This document shows, in pieces, positions 1 through 12,499 of a stretch of 64,000 nucleotides of DNA (positions are counted from its first letter, which is position 1; each line of letters starts with the position of its first letter). Below the pieces are notes generated by a model. It ran no database searches. It saw nothing but the letters and a program-made list of their open reading frames with translations, and was not told the DNA's origin. The DNA lies in contig NC_080583.1 in NCBI RefSeq assembly GCF_029962835.1, forward strand, positions 71,843,158 to 71,907,157, read 5' to 3'. Origin of the DNA: Magnolia sinica. Its lineage: Eukaryota > Streptophyta > Magnoliopsida > Magnoliales > Magnoliaceae. Made by a program: the position numbers and the translations under genes.

Positions 1-1239
1 GTGCTACCGTGGCTGTCTTCTTAGAAACAATATAAATATCCGCATTCAACTATCATGGGATCCCTAATGAACTAAATTCTTACTTGGAAGATCAAATCTT
101 GGTCGCATCTTGCTCGCAATTTGCCTTGATTGTTTGTTCAGGCATACGATCACATGTATTTATCTTTTTATTATTTCTCTACTTATTTTGTTTATTAAGC
201 TAATTGTACAGAGGTTTAAATACAAATTAATAAAATCAGCATTATTAGCTTTCTTAGTTTTAAATCTTTCATGTGTTGTTATTCTCTTGACAAATACAAC
301 ACCTGTAATCATCGTTGAAAGAAAGCCCTGAATGCAAGGAAAAAAGAATCCATTCAGAAAGACTAATTACTATCTTTCTAAATCGCCTTATCACTGAACT
401 ATTGGTGGCTCAGAAGGCGGTCAATCCCATGGATTCAGTCTTAATCTTCTTAGCATTGGGGTCAGCATTGTGGTCTTTAGCATTCAATTGAACTTGAGTT
501 AAAGTACGACTCTAGGACACCAACACTAACCTAACCACAAATGTTTAACCAAATACAACCTTTGTTAAAATGTGTGGCCTCGTATTTCATTGAATTGTGA
601 GAAATGAGAAACAAGAGGTAACAAAAAACAACTATTAGATTGAATTGTTGTACCCTTTAATTGGAACAGTTGGAGCCATTCATATGAGGGGCCTGATCGT
701 AGATAAGAGGTAACAAAAAACCGTTCATTTGGCGGGCCCATATGTTAAATAACATGAATTGAATCTTTGTGATGAAATGCGTATCTATGATGATAACTTG
801 GATTATCCTAAAAAAGGGACAAAACATTGAAAGTGTAAAATAGTAGGGGTAGATAGAAATTTCTTGGGTTGAAAGTCCTTAAACCTTGATAGTACCCAGG
901 GATGTCTCATCGTCCGGTTGGGTAGAGACATGTGTTATGGATTTGGCTTCAACTAATGAGTTTGGGTTGAGAAGAGGTGGGTCTAACTTGTTGAAGGGCT
1001 GAGGTTCAAACAAGGGCTAGTTCGACCTGCCAACAAGAAGAGGTGTAAAAAGAGGTTCGTTACCATGTAAGGTGGAGTCACCAAGAGGGTGGGTATACGA
1101 GGTCGATTACTGGTGCTCATTGTGCATAAGTGTTGACCACAGTGTTTCCCAAGATTATAAAGTTACTATGATATCATATAACAGCATGATGATGATGATG
1201 TGGCTATGGACATGTGTCATATGTTTATGGTCATGGTAG
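1..1239. other. Intergenic, no supported gene
   Basis: No coding region here can be supported. A 73-residue hydrophobic frame at 110-331 has no recognisable motif. The stretch 840-1130 has the same kind of content as the middle of the large LTR-like insert at 52960-53300 (a ggttgaaagtccttaaacc-like phrase followed by short GT-rich phrases), so it may be the decayed interior of a large LTR into which the Copia element landed. That is inference from loose similarity only. Confidence 0.3.
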
Positions 1240-1285
1240 CTCGACCAGGTCGGACCTCTAAGATTTAAAAATCTGTTTAACAACA
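1240..1285 (-). repeat. Inner edge of the left Copia LTR
   Basis: Read on the minus strand this begins TGTTGTTAAACAGATTT, matching the start of the LTR at 4038 (TGTTGTTAAATAGATTT). The match fades after about 45 bases, so the outer limit is approximate. Confidence 0.55.
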
Positions 1286-3521
1286 ATCTTCACCATGTCT
1301 TCAATTTTTAACTGTGTAGCTTCTTGACCTCTTCTCTTATCTTTACGTCGCATCATAGCTTCATTCAATACTTCTCGTGCACACTTCGTCCTTCTTTTAT
1401 GCCATCGCTAAGCCTAAAGAAGTTGCACAGAACTTGAATTTCTCTGTAGGAATGACCTTGGCGAGCATGTCTGCTGGATCCACGCTGGTGTGAATCTTTT
1501 CCAATGTTATGCCTCCTTCCTCAAGCACCTGTCGGATAAAGTAGTGACGAACATCAATATGTTTAGTATGCGAGTGATAAATAAAAATTTTATCCAAATT
1601 AATAGCGCTCTTGCTATCACAGTTAATCGGCACGGCCTCCTGCTAAAGTCCCAACTGATTTATCATGTCTCTTAACCAAATACCTTCCTTAAACGCTTCC
1701 GTCACTGTCATATACTTTGCTTCGGTCGTGGAAAGAGTCACAACGGACTGAAGCTTCGATATCCAACTAATTGCTCCACCCGCTAGTACAAACAAGTATT
1801 CTAAAGTAGACTTCTTGGAATTCACACTGCTACGTAGTATGAATCCATATATCTTACCAACTTTGCCCCTGTCTTCTCAAAAGTTAAGACATAGTCTTTT
1901 GTCCCTCGAATGTATCGAACTAGCCATTTTACCGCTTTCCAATGTTGCTTGTCGAGGTTTGACATGTATCTACTCACAGCACCTACTGCTTGTGAAATAT
2001 CTGGTCTTGTATAGACCATGATGTATATTAAACTGTCAACCGCATTCGAATAAGGCACATAAGACATAACCTGCTTTTCCTCATTTGATTTAGGACACTA
2101 TTCTAAAGAAAGCTTGAAGTGAGCTGCGTGGGGAATGCTCACTGGCTTTGCCTGGTCCATCTCATACTTGATCAGCACCTTTTCAAGGTATTCTGCCTGT
2201 GATAACAAAAATCTGCTCCTTTTCCTGTCTCTATGAATATTTATGTTGAGAACCTTCCTTGTAGCCTTCATATCTTTCATTTCGAATATCCCTGATAACT
2301 GAGTCTTCAGTACGTTGATTTAAGACATATCATGAATAGCGATTAACATATCATCAACATAAAATACTAGGATGATGAAATTTTCATTACTCAGTATTTT
2401 GTAATAGACACAGTGATTATATTCACTCCGAGTAAATTTTTGACTCAACATCAAAGAATCAGATTTTTATACCACTACCTAGGCGACTGTTTCAGGCTGT
2501 ACAACGACCTCATTAACTTGCAAATTTTATTTTTCGCCCCTTTAATTTGTAGCCCTCTGGTTGCTTCATGTAATCTGCTCTTCCAACTCCTCGTGCAGGA
2601 ATACAGTCGTGACATCCATTTGTTCCAGCTCGAGATCGTATTGGACAACTAGGGCCAATACAAATCTGACAGACACCTGCTTAACCACCGGCGTGAATGT
2701 CTTTGAGAAGTCGATTCCTTCTCTTTGAGCATAACCCTTTGCTACCAATCTAGCTTTGTATCTATTCTGTTTTCTTTTGAATAACCACTTATATCCGATC
2801 GCTTTTCGGCCCAATGGAAGCTCCACAACTCCCATGTGTGATTTTTGTGCAACGAGTCCATTGTTCATAACCATCTTCTACTTTTCTGTATCAGGCTCAC
2901 TGAGAGCCTCCTGAATAGTAGACGAATCCCCCTCATCTGTAACGAGGGCATATGCAATATTAGAGTCGTCCCTGTATCTTGTTGGTAACCTACGATCACG
3001 CGGTGGGTTTCTTCTCACTGGTGGCTGCTCTACCGGATCCTGTCCCATCTGTTTCTATCTGAGTATCATCTGTGTCAATCTGGACTTCCATGGTCAACTT
3101 TTCTGGTTTCTCTTGCTCCTCTTGATCATTCTTGCAGAATAAAAAGCTTTCATTGAATCTGACATCGCGGCTAGTGATGACCTTGCTTGTGACCTTGTCG
3201 AATAACCTGTAACTTTTTACACCAACACCATAGCTAATAAAAATATATTTTTTAACTCTATGGTCTAGCTTATCTCTCTTAACTGACGGTACTTGAGAGT
3301 AAGCCTCAAAACCAAATATGTGCAAATCTGAGTAGTCGATCTTATGACCACTCTATACTTCCTCTGAAATTTTACATTTAATTGTCATTGAAGGAGACCG
3401 GTTCACCAAATAGTAAGCCGTTTTAACGGCCTCAGTCCATAAGTCCTTGCCCAACACATATCATACCTAGTAATTCCCATTATTGTTAATCTTGCAGATT
3501 CAGATATGTGCCCCAACGATA

Positions 3522-3533
3522 GCTTTGATACCA
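3522..3533 (-). other. Copia primer-binding site
   Basis: The minus strand reads TGGTATCAAAGC, two bases inside the LTR edge. This is the usual plant Copia primer site for initiator methionine tRNA, with one difference from the common TGGTATCAGAGC. Confidence 0.85.
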
Positions 3534-3535
3534 CT

Positions 3536-4038
3536 TGTTGGGATTTGTGATGCGGAATCACACAGATATGGATCTAGGATAGTAATCCAAGAGCACCAAG
3601 CAATCACAAGAGAACACAAAGATTTAACATAGAAAACCTTTTCGGGAAAAAACCAAGGCACAAAGCGACAGAAATCTACTATGAAAGCATAAATTACAAA
3701 GAGAGAAGACTTACCCGATTTAAACAAGCTTAAATTTCACCTTTTCTACACCCTTTCAAACCCTAGAACTCCTTCTAAAAACCCTTAGAATACCTTTAGA
3801 AAGCCTTTGAATACCTTAGAATGGCCCTAGGGATTCTTATTTATAGTTTAGGAAACTCCACTTATGCACTGACTTTGAAATAATCTGGAAACCGCATCAA
3901 ATTTACGCAGTTTGCGTAATCTTTGACTAGTCAAAGTAGGGCTTCGACCAGTCGAAGGGACCTTCGACTAGTTGAGCTAGTCCCTCGACTGGTTGAGCAT
4001 CTCGGATCTCCAAGATTTAAGAAATCTATTTAACAACA
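3536..4038 (-). repeat. Copia LTR (5' LTR of the minus-strand element)
   Basis: A 503-bp LTR with TG...CA ends (TGTTG...CAACA on either strand). In the minus sense it contains a cluster of TCGACYAGTCGA-type palindromes (about 3925-4010), a TTTCCAGATT block, and a TATA box at 3845-3838. The same ordered block is found in the Gypsy LTRs at 32090-32370 and 53930-54150 (see findings). Confidence 0.85.
3838..3845 (-). promoter_or_regulatory. TATA box of the Copia LTR
   Basis: TATAAATA on the minus strand, followed by AGAATCCCTAGG. The Gypsy LTR TATA at 32340 is followed by GGAGTCCCTAGG. Confidence 0.65.
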
Positions 4039-5865
4039 TTACACACCTAATAGTTGGGCTCCATGAAAGATTAAGGTTGTGCCTCCTTTATTTTTTGAAA
4101 TTTCAAAATTTCTTTGGAACCAGGCTAGGTTTGGCTTAGCCAAGCCTTGTAAAAAAAAAAAAAATAAAAAATCTAGGTTGGTCTCGAGCTAGACAATTTA
4201 GCTCCTTATGGGCTTGGGCTAACATTAACAACCCTACTCACCATCATTAAGGACACAGATTGCACCCACCTTGTCTGGATGGATTCGGTCTTGGCAGGGA
4301 CTTTATGGGCCCACTGTGATGTGTGTGATTTATTCACGTCATCCATCCATTTTAACATATCATTTTAAGCATGAATCCATGGCTTAAGTGGGCCTAACCA
4401 CATTAAATGGTGAGGATTGAATGCCTACATTAAAAACTTTTTACGGGCCACAAAAGTTTTTTATCAAACAAATATTTGTGCTTTTCTCTTCATCCATGTC
4501 TATGTGACCTCGTGACAGGTTAGATGGAAAATAAACATAACGGTGGGCCTATGGAAACTTAGGAAAAATTTCCCTCGGGTTGCCCATTGGGTGTCTGGGT
4601 TAGACCAAGAGGGCAGGATCTAAAGCAGAAATTCACACACTCAAAGAAATCGCTCTGAGCAACTAAACTCCATTATTAGGACTAGAGGTAAACTTTCTAT
4701 TCAAGTTTTGCCTTGACAATTATTGAGATGGATTCGAAATAGGTTGAAGTCCGGAAGCTTAATGCGAACGAATTTTCAACAGAGACTTTTTGCAAATTAA
4801 AAGTAAGTTGAAGTCCAAAATTTTATCTTCAACAAAGGCTTTTATCATCATTTTCTATAGTAACATGAATAGTGACTTTTTGTTACAGTAACTCTGATAT
4901 ATCGTCATTTGCTACAATAACATCAATAGTGACTACAGTAACTTTGACGTGTAAATTCGGTCCTTGGTGGCTTTGTCGGCTCCAAGGCTTTATTGTTAGT
5001 GCTTGGCAACTTGTCGGCTCTAGGACTTCATTGTTGGTGCTTGGCAGCTTGTCAGCTCCAGGCTTGATTGTAGTGAGTCAAAACATGTCTGCATCTAAAG
5101 GTGCCTAAGTTGAATCAGAATCAGATTCTCCATGGCAAGGGGATCCCACTTGACTCAGGGCTTGATCTTTACGCAGGGAGATTTCACAATGTAGATTCTT
5201 GATTTTCTAAATTAGGGTGCTTCTTTGAATGATTTCTTTGGGGCAGAAGTAGATGGGAGAGCTAGGAATTGAATTGGTGATTGTGGTGGAGTAATGTTCT
5301 TTAGGCATGTAGAGATGTTGAACTTATCCCACCATTTTCCAAGAATTATTCTGAGAAGGAAAGTATCTAGGGTTCATTTTGAAGTAGGGGAGGATAGTTG
5401 CTCTGTGGATGACTCTCTCGCTTCGGAATAGAAATTGGAGTCCACGGTCTAATTTGATATTTCCCATGATGAATCCATGGAAAAACATACTTGGCGAAAC
5501 ATTTCATTGTGAATTCCATTGAGGGAGGCATGCATTTGTTGAATTCAGTAATAAGGACCGTTTTACATGATTCTGGAATAATGCTAAGATTAGGGCCAAA
5601 TAGAACCCACCACCTTTGCATGAACCAATTTGGGATGTTTGCAAATTTTAGAGTAAAAATCAGAAACCATGAGTGAGAATTTGTTGAATTTTGAGATAGA
5701 ATGACAAACTCTCAAGCATTTTGATAATCATAATAATTGAAAGGAAATTGAATTCTTTAGGCGGAGGACGAATTTATTTTGGCAGAGAGCAAGGCCCTAA
5801 TATGTGGTTGAGATTATTTTGAGAATTTTTATTTTTGAAAATGCTATTTCTAAAGGGTTATATAA
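4039..5865. other. Intergenic with MITE remnant and short tandem repeat
   Basis: No gene is supported. 4255-4640 holds a decayed copy of the short repeat that recurs through the window (cccactgtgatgtgtgtg, catccatccattttaacat). 4968-5075 is a tandem repeat of about three units of roughly 50 bp, each with a gtgcttggcaacttgtcggc-like core. The remainder shows nothing recognisable. Confidence 0.4.
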
Positions 5866-6646
5866 TGTAACGTCTTAGAAAAATTCGTACAAAGACTTGA
5901 GTACCACCTCAGCCAGAAATGCCTAAGGATCGTATCTTGTCGTAATTTAGACGGAAATTAATCAAGTACTAAACTAAATAATCTGTGTATTTAGCTCGGG
6001 CCACCGTTTCCACAAATGGCAAGACCTAAAACCATTAATACCACTGACGCAACGTACCTTAAAGACCTAGGAAAAATCCCAAGAGCCTGTTGCTCTCGGG
6101 AGTACATTGAAACTCCGTATTGGACCTGGACTGCACATCGAAAGTTCGATGACCACGAAACTATAGGGTTATGTCCGTCCTACTAGGCTTGACAACCAAT
6201 GCGAAAATTAAGCCTAAATAGTGTCCAGAAATGCACAACTTGAGCCCTGAGTAAAGTGTGTGAGAAACGCGAATATCTTTAGAAAATGTATTGAAACTTA
6301 AGTGAATTGGGCCATTCGCTCATGTGTGAAATTGAGGAGTTTAGACAGTCAGTTTCTGACCAAACTTCACCCATGAGAAAGAGAAATTTTTCTGCACATA
6401 ACCGTATACTTGTGGCCCCGATCGAGTAAGTACGACCGTTGATCTAACACGGGCCCTCTACGGTTGATCGGCCTATCCAATTGCGCTGAAATCACATCCT
6501 GGCCTAGATCCATGGTCAGGGGACTTACCCTACGACATAAGTGAATAATGGGTCTCCCTATGTGCCCTATTTGTCAAAAACAGTCGCCCTTTGGATATAA
6601 CCTAAGTATACCAGGGCCCTGGGGCCATTTGCATCACTTCTGGGCA

Positions 6647-6654
6647 TATATATA
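6647..6654 (+). promoter_or_regulatory. TATA box of the solo LTR
   Basis: TATATATA about 780 bp inside the LTR, followed 57 bp later by a GA-rich leader (from 6704) and then GGGTAAGAAA, a splice-donor-like sequence, at 6845. Confidence 0.55.
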
Positions 6655-7884
6655 GCTCTTATATCATCCCACCCCTCTCTTATACGAATTTTTCCAAACC
6701 CTAGGAGAGAGAAGAGAGAAAAGAAGAGAAAAGAGTAGGGAGAGAAGAGAGATCTTGGGAGATTGCTGCGATGTTTCTCTCCCACTACTCCACGTACTGA
6801 TTCACCTCCCCATTTCGCTATATGATCAGTTTTAGCTACGATTTGGGTAAGAAATCCTAACCTTAATATTGATTTAGAGATTCAAATAGAGTAATCGATG
6901 AACTAGCTAACCTATTTCATGATTTAGGTACCCGTCGTTCCATTTTCGGGAACGTAGATTTCGAATTGAGTCTGAATCGAGTATTCCGACGAAAGGTGCG
7001 GACTATAAATGTTTAGGTTATGGTTTTCAATGCTTTTAATGTTAGCTAATGATTTATGTCTAACTTAATTGCTTCCATATTGTCTTAGATACGCCATTTT
7101 CGACATATTATACACGTATGAACTATGTTGAACAAATATGCATCCTATGTGTTTGTTGAAATATTTGAATGAACATGTAAATGTGATTTGTGCTTGCCAT
7201 GTCTACTAATCTAGGATTCATATTTGTCATATGCATGATGACTTCCCTGTGTAAGGATTTGCTGAAATATACGCTGTAACTAACCTAGTCTACATATTTA
7301 GCGAAGTGTAGCCTAAGTGTTGGATAAATTATCTGAATGAGAAAATGTTGATGATTTGTATTTATTAAGGGTATTGAGATAGGATTCTCAATTACTTATT
7401 CATATGTATAGTTTCCCTCATGTAACCTTAATTCGTCTACACGATTTATGGATAAATTGCAAGTGCTAGGAAATATGATCAATGTGCATGATGAAATGCT
7501 CAAATGAGAAATTTATTTGGATTGTTTGCTAAATGCTGAGATTATTATTACATGTGCTTAGTTACTGCATCTGAGTAAGATTGGGGCTACGACGTAGCCC
7601 AAGCAGTCCGTAACAATCCTCGTTTGAGTGGCCGAACTAGTCTCGCCACATTGGATACGTTCGATGAATCCGGGTCACACGACGACTGTCGATAGTGGTT
7701 AAGCCACAAGGAGTTCTTATGCACTCCATGTCGATTAAGTCAACGTGTGCTCGTATCAGTCGAACTTGTCTAATGAACCGATTAACCTATTGTGTGTTTA
7801 CCATGTATGGACATCACTGCATGAATCTAAGGTACCACTTACCAATGTAAAAGTCCGTTTCAACCATGGTACCATGATCCGCTA

Positions 7885-8070
7885 AGACTCATGAGCTGGG
7901 CATGGTGGTATGGGACACTATGGTTGAGCTGTCAGCCTACGCTGGGGTAACAAGCTTCCTCGTAGTGACCAGTGAGCAATCCAGACTCGTGAGCCGGGCA
8001 TGGTGGTATAGGACACCGTGTTCGAGCTATCAGCCTACGCCAAGGTGATTAGCCACCCCATAGTGATCGC
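7885..8070 (+). repeat. Tandem duplication inside the solo LTR
   Basis: Two units of about 97 bp share gactcrtgagccgggcatgg and gagctrtcagcctacgc. A decayed relative of the same phrase (attgtcagcttatgcaaaggtg) lies at 31586-31610 in the host LTR of the nest. Confidence 0.7.
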
Positions 8071-9049
8071 GAGTATAAACTTTGAATTTGCCTATCGACT
8101 GCTTTTCATTAGGAGTGATGCCCTACAACTTGCCTATCATATGTGAGTAACTAGGATTGAGGGTTAAATCCTCTGGTTTGGGTTAATGATATAAAGGGAG
8201 GTACCTTAGCTTCCCGAACCTGCTGTATGAATAAGCTTAATTAATTATTTAGCTAACATGACCATGTATCCTATTACATTAGTTATGATGTACTTTTGGC
8301 GAGGAAGGTGCACTTTAGGGAGTGTTGACATGTGCAAAATTGGTTGTCGAAGTCGCTTGTGAGGTAGCTTTGTGCGAGGGTATACATCATTACTTGCACT
8401 CCATTTATACATTAACAAGAGTAGTTAGGAAGTGATTATTGTATTGTTTTATCATTACTCCTTGATTGACTTGATAACATGTTAACCTTTACCTCACTCC
8501 CACCCTGGGACGGTGTTTTAAAACACCAATCAGACTCTGGTTTAGATCCAGGTGATAGGGAAGCCTATGCAGCAGAATTGAACTTCATAGATGAGGAGGA
8601 AGAATTCTCCTACGTTCATCTCTCACGCGGGTTTATGTAGACCTAGTACTAATTTGACGGGATTACAGGGACACATGGATTAGTTGGACACTTTACATTT
8701 TGATATTTTATCAATTTTGAAACAATACATGTATATGTTCAGCCCAGTGACATACTCATACTCTAGAGGCTGTGAAACACTTATATATATATATATATGT
8801 TTTAGTCTTCCGCTTACTTAATTTAATTATATTTGGAGTATGATATGCTGTTTTGGTATAATTCCACTCATGTTTAACTCATTAATATGGACGAAATCTA
8901 AACATCATTATCCATGTTGCATAAGTGATGTGTTGAATCTCGGGAGTAGAGCTTTGTTCGACCCTCGAAATCAGGGGCGTTACATCTAATTTCTTGGTAT
9001 GGGCTATGTAGGTTGATTGAGTTTGGATGCACTACAAAAAAATCGAGCA

Positions 9050-9125
9050 AAGGCTACGGACTTTGAAAGTTTTTGGCTACGAATTAAATCTGTAGTAATT
9101 ATGCTACAGATTTAATCCGTAGCTA
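9050..9125. repeat. Left subterminal hairpin repeats of CACTA-1
   Basis: Repeated CTACGGA and TCCGTAG phrases (for example gctacagatttaatccgtag at 9100-9120) form short self-complementary units. In CACTA elements such subterminal repeats are the binding sites of the element's DNA-binding protein. Confidence 0.7.
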
Positions 9126-9179
9126 AAACCTAATCGATCTGTACCTAAAACCTACCTTCTCATGGTAACCTTATTAGAT

Positions 9180-9808
9180 ATTGATGGTGCTTAAGGGGCT
9201 TCATGGGGCCCATTGGAATATATTTGTTTGATCTAAGCCACCTATCAATTTTGATATATAATATCAGTGGATGGGCCCAAAAATTATGCAGATTAAAGAT
9301 CTAAGTGGACCACACCATAAGAAATAATAAAAATTAAATTTCTATTTTTAATATGTTGTATGGTCTTCTTACAGCTTTGATATGACTCATTTTTTGCATC
9401 AATACTTAAAATAATAATTTAAAATTAATGGACGGAGTGGATAAATAAAATACATCACGGTGGGCCCCACGGTCCTAAAACCCATTAGATAAAGGGCCGT
9501 CCGTCACGCCCCTCCCAAAATGAAATACGGAATCTTTCCGCCATTTTTTCCCACGTGCAGCAGACCTCCCAAAACCCTTCTCTCAATCTCTCTCTCCATC
9601 TCTCTCTTGCACTTAGCCTCTCTCTTTCCCTTGCCCTCTCTCGATCTCTCGCTCTCCCTCACCCTCTCCCTGTCTCTTGGCCGCATTCCCCTCTCTCTCT
9701 GTTTCCCAACCTCTCTCTCTCTCTCTCTCACTAGGGTTTTCAAAACCTCATTTCGCCGCAAGAAGGAGAAGGAGAAGGAGAAGGAGGAGGAGGAGAAGAA
9801 GAATGGTT

Positions 9809-9850
<42 letters not shown>
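9180..9850. repeat. Left block shared with CACTA-2, with (CT)n tract
   Basis: This region matches the reverse complement of 44200-44860 in CACTA-2: the attggaatatatttgtttg phrase, then ccgtccgtcacgcccctccc, then a CT-rich stretch. It includes a pure (TC)n run at 9811-9846. The region reads like a 5' leader (CT-rich, then AGGAGAAG repeats, then ATGG followed by GTTAG) but has no convincing protein. Confidence 0.65.
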
Positions 9851-9851
<1 letters not shown>

Positions 9852-10616
9852 CTGAAATTTGTTGGAAACCCATGTTTTGTTTTTGTAGATTATTCATGTT
9901 CTCTGATGTTCTTTAAAGATTAAATATAGATGTATGTTGGTAGAATGCGATGGGTTTTTTTATTTTTATTTTTATTTTTTAAATGTTGTAAATGCCTTCC
10001 AAAAAAAATAATTTTACTTGGTTTTTTTTTTCATGGTTAGATTGATAGAAGTTGAATATCTCACCAAAAAAAGAAGAAGAAAGATTGGTATAGATTGGAG
10101 GGGTTTAGGTAATGGAAAGATCTTGAAAGAAAAAGAAAAAGAAAATAAAAAAGATTGGTATAGAAATGTGATGGTTGTAGAATGTGGGTTCTTGTTTTAT
10201 TTATTTATTTAAATTTCTGTGTAGTGAATGCCTTTAAAAAAAAAAAATTATTTGTTTTTGGTGGTTAGATTGATAGAGGTCGGATTCTTACCCAAAAAAA
10301 AGAAAAAGAAGAAGAAACTGGTATAGATTGGAGTGATTTTGGTAATGGAATATCTTGATAGAAAAAGTTAAAAAGAAGAAGCAATATTTTGTATTTTCTT
10401 TCTTTTCTTTTCTTTTTCTTGGTCAATTTTAGTTGATTGTGGTGGTTGGACTTGTGTGACTGTCGAGATTACTTGATGTTTGGAATGAGAGGATTTTAAA
10501 GAAAACCCTCTCAGTTACAGAGTATTGATAATTTTGCGTGTTTTTTATTCATTAATATTTCTGGTGATTGTTGAATCTGGAACTATTTGGGTATTTCATT
10601 TAAAACAAGTAGGGGG

Positions 10617-10658
10617 CCAAAACAAACAAACAAACAAACAAACAAACAAACAAACAAA
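10617..10658 (+). repeat. (CAAA)n microsatellite in CACTA-1
   Basis: About ten tandem CAAA units followed by GAAAA-rich sequence. The surrounding 9.85-12.4 kb of CACTA-1 has no recognisable gene; frames there come from simple sequence. Confidence 0.9.
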
Positions 10659-12442
10659 AGAAAAGAAAAGAAAAAGAAAATCTGGGAACTCTGCAATGAG
10701 GAGAGTTTTCTATCATGAATATTTTCTTCCTTCCTTTCTTTCTTTCTTTCTTTTTTGCACTGTTGACAACTCGAATCCACCCCTTACTTTCCTGACGACA
10801 TGTCACATGTGTAAGAAATCTGATCCTTGCAAAAGGTGAGCACAAGCCACTCATCGTGTGGGCCACACATTGAGTGATACTGCTGGATGTATGTTGATTT
10901 TGATTTTGTATCCCTCCCAATGAGTGGATCGGTTTGATTTCCACAACAGGTTACTGTCGTGGTGTGGCCCACCTTTTATGCTACTAAGATGTCTTACATA
11001 TGGGACATATTGGTTAGAAAGAAAGGGTTGTAAGTGGAAGTTCACATACGGGGATGTATATGATCATTTCTCATTTTAAATACTATAAAGAGAAGGAATA
11101 AGGATTTCAAGAAAGGCTACTTCCCTTATTCTGTATTAATTTATTTTGTGATTTTGGTTAGCTTTTACAATTAGGTCTGAAGAAATTCTAATTTATTTTT
11201 GCCTAATTGGTTTGAGCATCCAATTATATTTTAAGGAACTGGAAAATAAATCATGGAAAAACATTGATTGGCTTTCTTTTTTCCGATGGTTCTCTTTTTC
11301 TATTCTCATGTCACTGAAGAATGAATGGTTATTCTCATATTTTGTGAAGTTCTTAGAATGGAGGAATTTACAGCATTCTTTCCCCGATGATATTGCAGCG
11401 TACTTGGATATTCACTTTGGACAGGTTGAGGGATCCAGACTGTTGGTTTGGTGTGACCCATCATGGATGGATCATTCTCCAAAAATCTCCTAGAAACTCT
11501 CTTCTTGGGTTGGTCCTTTTCTTAGTTGAATGTCTTCTACTGCTGTATTTCTAGCTTTAACCATCTAGTTGTAGGCCATGAAATTAAAGGTTGGGGTTGT
11601 CCTCTCAAGGGGACTCTTGATGCGTGATCCATCATCCATCAAGGTACCCAATTGACCAATGCTTTGAATCACCGAACCATGGGCCCCACTTGTACAAACT
11701 GAAAACACAAGTATACATGTGTCATATCCTCAAGTCTGGAATCATATAATTCTCTTTAGAATGTTCAAAATCATGGGTAAACATATGGAGATGTTTGATC
11801 AAATTTTCCATCCAGAGATATCATCAAACTCAAATTCGATGTTTGAAATCAGTCTTTCACTTTCTACAATCCAACTCTGCCAAGACTCTGAATTTTGGAC
11901 AATGAGATCCGGTACCATGTTCCTAGAAGTCTGAGTTGACTTGGCCAATATCTTTATTCCTGGGAAGCCAGTAGGAGCTCCGAAACCATCTCATCCCTCC
12001 CTTGTTACCAAACTATCCACTAACGAATGGGTGGAGAGAGCATTTTACCACCCTCTTACCCCTCCGGTTCCCTGCTCACGGCTAAAACTTTTGAATGGTT
12101 GTATTTGCTTGTAAATCTTCTATGAAGGTAAAGTTGTAACATCCCCTCCAGTCCCCAACCTGTGACATCATGTAGTTCCTCTTTGGTTACTACTTTTGAG
12201 TACAATAGATGTGTGCATTTTGCACAAAAGGTCAAGATATTGCAAAAACATTTGAAGGAAGTTCCTAGTTATTGTTGTTTTGTGTGGCTCGCATAACATT
12301 TATTTCATTATTCATTTTTTAACTTGGATTATTTAGCTTCATGTTATCTTATGTTAAATATGGTAAATAGTTGCATTACTGTGAATTGATGTGGGTTATA
12401 GAATTGCGCATGTAACATTCGATCAATTTCCCTTTAAGATTC

Positions 12443-12445
<3 letters not shown>

Positions 12446-12496
<51 letters not shown>
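12446..12496 (+). repeat. (GA)n microsatellite in CACTA-1
   Basis: Roughly 25 tandem GA units. Confidence 0.95.

Positions 12497-12499
<3 letters not shown>

Larger units (their letters stand above)
1240..4038 (-). mobile_element. Ty1/Copia LTR retrotransposon fossil
   Basis: This is a minus-strand Copia-superfamily retroelement. Visible parts, in transcription order from the right, are an LTR (3536-4038), a primer-binding site matching initiator-Met tRNA (3522-3533), integrase C-terminal sequence around 2996-3460, reverse transcriptase around 1822-2874 (with the Copia phrase KARLVAKGYAQREGIDF) and RNase H around 1397-1825 (with the ADMLAK phrase). The left LTR is represented only by its inner edge, ending at 1285 with the same AACAACA terminus as the right LTR. 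The order IN-RT-RNaseH and the Met-type primer site are Copia hallmarks. The copy is a fossil, broken in many places, and shows no complete coding unit. Confidence 0.9.
5866..8984 (+). mobile_element. Large solo LTR, chromovirus-like (Del/Tekay type)
   Basis: A 3119-bp unit begins TGTAACGTCTTAG and ends GGGGCGTTACA, with near-identical 5-bp flanks (TATAA before, TCTAA after), as expected for an LTR insertion duplication. It has no retroelement coding region, so it is read as a solo LTR. Inside are a TATA box (6647), a GA-rich leader from 6704, and a tandem duplication of about 100 bp (7885-8070). The 3' half (CTCACTCCCAC...TTTTAAAACACC at 8490-8530) is matched by the LTR ends at 54922-55794 and 63281-64000. 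The assignment to the Del/Tekay type rests on length and terminus style and is inference. Confidence 0.75.

Noticed and set aside
9504-9916. Overlapping open frames rich in Ser/Leu or Arg/Glu
   Set aside because: They are read from CT/GA and GGA repeats in the CACTA-1 leader-like block; simple-sequence products.
10525-11045. Several overlapping frames on both strands
   Set aside because: Driven by the CAAA and TTTC microsatellites; no protein family visible.
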